Below, piece after piece: positions 7,073-9,650 of a DNA stretch of 9,650 nucleotides (positions are counted from its first letter, which is position 1; every line of letters begins with the position of its first letter). Both the position numbers and the translations under genes were made by a program. The notes beneath the pieces are model-generated. The model ran no database searches and had not been told where the DNA came from. It worked only from the letters and a program-made list of their open reading frames with translations. Source of the DNA: SIG480 sp045533555 (GTDB taxonomy: Bacteria; Bacillota; Clostridia; Oscillospirales; JAAYXM01); the NCBI GenBank assembly GCA_045533555.1, contig JAZSHZ010000133.1, positions 1-9,650 on the forward strand, written 5' to 3'.

Positions 7073-7114
7073 CGCGGGAACGGTTCGAAAAAAGAATCAT
7101 TCCCGCGCTTTTTG
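7073..7114. terminator. Convergent hairpin terminator
   Basis: CGCGGGAA (7073-7080) and TTCCCGCG (7100-7107) are perfect 8-bp arms, with further inner GGTTC/GAATC-type pairing, followed on the plus strand by CTTTTTG. It sits between the stop codons of two convergent genes (7068 and 7116). It is a good plus-strand terminator; on the minus strand the trailing TTTCTTATTC is weaker but may also work. Confidence 0.85.
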
Positions 7115-7115
7115 T

Positions 7116-8066
7116 TTAGTTGTCTTTATGAAATTCACTGATGACCTTTTTGCGTGAGCATCCGTCGGGAGAATATTGCCAAGAATCAATGTGACCGTCT
7201 CTGATGAAATAATCAGTTTGGGAAACGTGTTTTGATTGGGCTTTTGAAAAAACATCTATGACAATCAGCTTGATTTTCATCTTGTCGGGAATAATGCTCT
7301 TGACAAAAACGGAAACGGAAGAGCCCTCCGATATACCTTCGCGCCATTCAGCAAGCCCCGAGAGATTTGGGGCAAGTTCAATGAAGATTCCGTAATCCTC
7401 GATTCCTCGCACCGTGCCGCAGACAGTTTCTCCTACCGTGAATTTAGCTGCATTCTGACTCCATGTTCCAAGTAGTTCTCGGTGAGAAAGCGAAATCCTC
7501 TGCTTTTCATAATCAACACCGGTGACGACCGCAAAAATATCGTCTCCGACTCTGAAACGGTCACGCGGATGAGATATTCTGGAGATGGAAATGGTCTCTA
7601 TGCCAATAAGCGAAATAATTCCGCAGCCGATATCGACAAAAGCGCCGAAAGGCTCAAGGTGAGTGATTTTTGCGGGAATAACATCACCCGGGCGGAGCTC
7701 CCTGAGAAGATGCGCGAGAGCCTTTTTCTGTGCTTTCTTTCTGGAGAAAAGAAGCTTTATGTCGTTGCCGTTTTTGTCTATTCCGATAACGGTGAAGGAA
7801 ACGGGCTTTCCGACTCGTGATATGATTGCGATTTCGCGTGTGCTGCCGTCATCAATGCCGATTGCGGTTTCGGAGTGTGGGATTATTCCGCAAAATTCCC
7901 CGACCCTGACAGTGAGATTGTGCCCGGTATCGCATAATGTAACTTCGCCTTCGAGGACGACTTCGTTTTCCATTGCCGCATAGAGCGAGTCAAGCGATTC
8001 TGCGTGCTTGAGGTTTTGATGCGTATGTATGAGGGCGCCTTCAGGCAGGAATTTGTCGTTTTGCAT
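7116..8066 (-). CDS. S1-domain RNA-binding protein (small ribosomal protein S1-like)
   Basis: A 316-residue cytoplasmic protein built of about three OB-fold S1 domains. Domain 1 (about 35-109) is divergent. Domain 2 (about 124-196) is classic, with RPGDVIPAKITHLEPFGAFVDIG, FRVGDD and ending KQRISLSHRE. Domain 3 (about 208-271) has VGETVCGTVRGIEDYGIFIELAP and an SGLAEW segment. The first 30 residues and the basic, polar tail after about 272 are not S1-like. Such short S1 proteins in Clostridia are often annotated as ribosomal protein S1, but length and domain number differ from the six-domain Proteobacterial protein. A role in RNA binding is well supported; a specific ribosomal or decay role is not. 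The ATG at 8066-8064 has AGGAGG (8079-8074, minus strand) 7 nt before it. It is monocistronic and convergent with the radical SAM gene. Confidence 0.85.
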   Translation of the reverse strand: MQNDKFLPEGALIHTHQNLKHAESLDSLYAAMENEVVLEGEVTLCDTGHNLTVRVGEFCGIIPHSETAIGIDDGSTREIAIISRVGKPVSFTVIGIDKNGNDIKLLFSRKKAQKKALAHLLRELRPGDVIPAKITHLEPFGAFVDIGCGIISLIGIETISISRISHPRDRFRVGDDIFAVVTGVDYEKQRISLSHRELLGTWSQNAAKFTVGETVCGTVRGIEDYGIFIELAPNLSGLAEWREGISEGSSVSVFVKSIIPDKMKIKLIVIDVFSKAQSKHVSQTDYFIRDGHIDSWQYSPDGCSRKKVISEFHKDN

Positions 8067-8073
8067 TTTGTTG

Positions 8074-8079
8074 CCTCCT
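8074..8079 (-). promoter_or_regulatory. Ribosome binding site of the S1-domain gene
   Basis: CCTCCT on the plus strand reads AGGAGG on the minus strand, 7 nt before the ATG at 8066. I could not single out a convincing minus-strand promoter upstream of it; AT-rich -10-like stretches around 8120-8130 are possible. Confidence 0.8.
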
Positions 8080-8225
8080 CATATGGGATTTCTTTCTAAT
8101 GTATATGCGGAGACGGGGGGATATATTAAAAAAGTCTCTGTCCTACTTAAGCGTTGGTGGACAAAAAATATAAAATTTAAATATAATTATGCATAAATAG
8201 AATTGTTAGTAACATAAAAAATAAC

Positions 8226-8256
8226 GTTCCTTTACAAGTGCACTTTGTGTAGGAAC
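8226..8256. repeat. 31-nt palindromic hairpin
   Basis: GTTCCT (8226-8231) pairs with AGGAAC (8251-8256). After one mismatch, TACAA pairs with TTGTG-type bases, and the centre is the perfect 10-bp palindrome AAGTGCACTT. On the minus strand the hairpin is followed by GTTATTTTTT, so it could end a leftward transcript. It could equally be an operator or an end of a mobile element. Confidence 0.55.
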
Positions 8257-8265
8257 TGTTTATGA

Positions 8266-8487
8266 CCGGATATAAGTGATTTTATGTATCTGTATCATGG
8301 TGTATCTTCAAAGTTTCCTGATTATTACTTGGTTTTGTTCTGTTGAATTGAGAAGAACAAGCAAAAACATTACCTTAAACAAGCCTGTGATATTATAAAT
8401 CTGTTATCCAATCAGGCTAAAAAAATACCACTTACCAAGTTCAAGGACAAACCTATATCATTTGACTTAAAAGGGATGTTGAGTTAA
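8266..8487 (+). pseudogene. Possible decayed gene remnant with one in-frame TGA
   Basis: A frame open from 8266 to TAA 8485-8487 is broken only by TGA at 8344-8346. The downstream part reads as a plausible basic, helical protein tail of 46 residues (IEKNKQKHYLKQACDI, then LTKFKDKPISFDLKGM). The first ATG is at 8284, with no convincing ribosome binding site. I do not recognise the family. In AT-rich DNA five or so stops would be expected over this length, so it is suggestive, but with six frames to choose from chance remains a fair explanation. Confidence 0.22.
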
Positions 8488-8514
8488 CAATTTTGTTTGT
8501 TTTGTCTCTGCAAC

Positions 8515-8543
8515 GTGACAAATGAGTGAAAGTATGCTACAAT
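8515..8543 (+). promoter_or_regulatory. Strong promoter of the membrane-anchored protein gene
   Basis: GTGACA (8515-8520, five of six match to TTGACA), an exact 17-bp spacer, then TGC-TACAAT with the -10 at 8538-8543. The extended -10 matches the architecture of the promoters at 3675 and 4510. The start point would be near 8550, giving a leader of about 72 nt. Confidence 0.68.
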
Positions 8544-8568
8544 ATAGTCAGAAATTGGAGCTTTTTTT

Positions 8569-8589
8569 ATGATTTTCAAGTCTATATAG
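8569..8589 (+). CDS. Possible six-codon leader ORF
   Basis: ATG at 8569 followed by five codons and TAG (peptide MIFKSI), with GGAG (8557-8560) 8 nt upstream. It lies between the promoter at 8515-8543 and the next gene, ending 17 nt before that gene's ribosome binding site. It could be a leader peptide or a chance start; no codon bias points to a particular amino-acid signal. Confidence 0.25.
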   Translation: MIFKSI

Positions 8590-8606
8590 ATAAAGCATAA
8601 TGTTAT

Positions 8607-8613
8607 AAGGAGG
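8607..8613 (+). promoter_or_regulatory. Ribosome binding site fixing the ATG at 8622
   Basis: AAGGAGG, spaced 8 nt from ATG 8622. It overlaps an in-frame GTG (8613-8615), which excludes that codon as the start. Confidence 0.85.
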
Positions 8614-8621
8614 TGTTTCGT

Positions 8622-9428
8622 ATGAAGAAGAAAACAGTTTTATATATAGTTGTGGGGGTTCTAATTATTCTTATACTGGGTGCTTGGGCAATTGATATGC
8701 ACCGAATGAGCAATAATGAGCCTGTTGTATTTTCAACTTGGGGCAGAAAGTATGCTCCGCCAATGAATGAAGACAAATTGAAATCTTCATATCCCGAAGT
8801 GAGTGAAAATACAGTAGCAGAGATTGGAAGAGGAACACTCAAACAGGCGGTTGAAATTTCCGAAGAGGATGTAAACTCCTTATCAGAAATAATAAATGGT
8901 GGTACGTGGATAGAGGGAACTGCTGATTGTAAAAGTGATTGTGTCATTAACCTAAAAGGTCATATGACTTATTATCATTCTGGTTGCGGAACATTTAACA
9001 AATGCAATTTAGCAGAAATGTCAACTTATTCCTCAAAGGTACAAGAAGTCAATGGAGAAAGTTTGGTGTTGTCAAAGGAGGATAAGCTGATTGTTAATAC
9101 CATTCTCAAAAAATACATTACATTAAGTGCCAATGGACAAATATCTGAGTTTTCTTATACAGAAGATAGTGCAATATATATCGAGGGTGAGCCCGGTATA
9201 AAAACCTCCGGTTTTGTGAACACATCTGAAGTTGAAATCAATTTTGAGAATGTTGTTGAACATGCAAAGAAAGAGTGTACTGTTAAGTATTACACAACTC
9301 AAACATATTTTGATAGTTCAACAGGTATGTGGAAAGTAGTATTCAGTGACGAAAACATTTTGGGTGGAGACCAAACTGTATATATAACTGACGATAATGT
9401 ACCTACCCTTATAGTTTATGACCAGTAA
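8622..9428 (+). CDS. Membrane-anchored extracytoplasmic protein of unknown function
   Basis: A 268-residue protein. KKK followed by a hydrophobic stretch (about 6-24) is a membrane anchor or uncleaved signal, with no lipobox cysteine, so the rest should face outward. Residues 24-47 (IDMHRMSNNEPVVFSTWGRK, then YAPP) form a juxtamembrane motif that I recall, without certainty, from small Clostridial and Bacillus surface proteins. Residues about 80-170 form a domain with a GGTWIEG strand, C103, C107, C122 and C128, YYHSGCGTFN and a SKEDKLIVNTIL helix. The paired cysteines could form disulfides. The C-terminal part (about 205-268) has an AKK helix, a TGMWKVVF strand and a VYITDDN strand, an arrangement like PepSY-type domains. 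The start is ATG 8622, 8 nt after AAGGAGG (8607-8613). An in-frame GTG at 8613 is part of that ribosome binding site and is not used. I assign no function. Confidence 0.78.
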   Translation: MKKKTVLYIVVGVLIILILGAWAIDMHRMSNNEPVVFSTWGRKYAPPMNEDKLKSSYPEVSENTVAEIGRGTLKQAVEISEEDVNSLSEIINGGTWIEGTADCKSDCVINLKGHMTYYHSGCGTFNKCNLAEMSTYSSKVQEVNGESLVLSKEDKLIVNTILKKYITLSANGQISEFSYTEDSAIYIEGEPGIKTSGFVNTSEVEINFENVVEHAKKECTVKYYTTQTYFDSSTGMWKVVFSDENILGGDQTVYITDDNVPTLIVYDQ

Positions 9429-9479
9429 CTGATTTATTTGCAGAGTTAGACAAATTTGAATTGGCAACGGAGAAATAAT

Positions 9480-9650
9480 ATGAAATTGAAGAACATTTTG
9501 ATTGTCGTTAAAGACATAGAAAAATCGAGAAAATTCTATCAAGATTTGTTTGGCCTAGATATGATACTTGATAATGACGGCAACATGATTTTAACGGAAG
9601 GTCTTGTCCTTCAAGACGAGAAAATATGGAAATCGTTTTTAGATAGAGAT
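9480..9650 (+). CDS. VOC/glyoxalase-family protein, N-terminal part, cut by right edge
   Basis: An open frame of 57 codons running off the right edge. It begins MKLKNILIVVKDIEKSRKFY and continues QDLFGLDM, the classic first beta-alpha module of the vicinal-oxygen-chelate fold (glyoxalase / bleomycin-resistance / dioxygenase superfamily). In this pattern a hydrophobic strand, VKDIEKSxxFY helix, DLFGLD turn and then a strand (GNMILTEGLVLQDE) follow each other. Members bind a metal or a small ligand between paired modules and act as glyoxalases, fosfomycin or bleomycin resistance proteins, or binding proteins. Only the first module is visible, so metal ligands and function cannot be assigned. 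GGAG (9469-9472) lies 7 nt before the ATG. It starts 51 bp after the preceding gene and may be co-transcribed with it. Confidence 0.82.
   Translation, partial: MKLKNILIVVKDIEKSRKFYQDLFGLDMILDNDGNMILTEGLVLQDEKIWKSFLDRD

Larger units (their letters stand above)
8091..8514. other. AT-rich gap without an intact gene
   Basis: About 420 bp without a supported gene, clearly more AT-rich than the DNA to its left. It holds a short TGTCC/GGACA inverted repeat (8139-8163) and a 31-nt near-perfect hairpin (8226-8256). It also holds an open frame with one internal stop (8266-8487) that may be a gene remnant, and an AGCCTG/CAGGCT inverted repeat (8382-8418). The heptamer GTCTCTG occurs at about 8134 and again at about 8504. 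This mix resembles the debris left by mobile elements, but no element can be named. Confidence 0.5.

Noticed and set aside
8134..8163. TGTCC/GGACA repeat as an insertion-sequence end
   Set aside because: The arms pair over only 5 bp, no partner end or transposase was found, and the resemblance rests on memory.
8382..8418. AGCCTG/CAGGCT inverted repeat as a terminator
   Set aside because: The loop is 25 nt and is followed by A residues, not a T-run, on the plus strand; on the minus strand no T-run follows either.
8613..8621. GTG at 8613 as start of the membrane-anchored protein
   Set aside because: This GTG overlaps the AAGGAGG ribosome binding site; ATG 8622 at 8-nt spacing is the proper start.
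1..9650. CRISPR array, tRNA or rRNA genes, attachment sites
   Set aside because: No regularly spaced repeats, cloverleaf-like segments with a T-loop GTTCGA and CCA, or rRNA-like stretches were seen.

Overview
The window looks like a piece of chromosome from an anaerobic low-GC Gram-positive bacterium, probably a gut-type Clostridia. The grounds are strong AGGAGG-type ribosome binding sites, extended -10 promoters (TGC-TATAAT type), a PflX-like radical SAM enzyme and a short three-domain S1 protein. This placement is inference from gene content; no rRNA or tRNA marker is present.

Layout. Positions 1-251 (minus strand) hold a 5'-truncated remnant of an Rhs/YD-repeat protein that runs off the left edge. 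Positions 438-3605 hold a translation operon, glnS-gltX, encoding glutaminyl- and glutamyl-tRNA synthetases 18 bp apart and closed by a clear intrinsic terminator. After a promoter and a roughly 120-nt 5' UTR comes a DEDDh 3'-5' exonuclease (3804-4451). Next is a tight three-gene operon (4552-7068): a TauE/SafE-type membrane transporter, a xylose-isomerase-like TIM-barrel enzyme and a PflX/PflA-like radical SAM enzyme. It ends in a hairpin shared with the convergent minus-strand gene for an S1-domain RNA-binding protein (7116-8066).

Right of about 8090 the character changes. There is a 550-bp AT-rich gap with a long palindromic hairpin, a possible decayed reading frame, and a good promoter followed by a possible six-codon leader ORF. 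Then come a membrane-anchored extracytoplasmic protein of unknown function (8622-9428) and the start of a VOC/glyoxalase-family gene cut by the right edge (9480-9650). This end looks like accessory DNA.

How the genes work together. GlnRS and GltX charge tRNA-Gln and tRNA-Glu directly; the pair suggests an organism not wholly dependent on the GatCAB transamidation route for Gln-tRNA. The transporter, TIM-barrel and radical SAM genes are probably co-transcribed and translationally linked (16-bp gap, then a 4-bp overlap). They could import and process a small organic anion or sugar-derived compound, but the substrate cannot be read from the sequence. I see no CRISPR array, tRNA, rRNA, intact transposase or obvious defence cassette.
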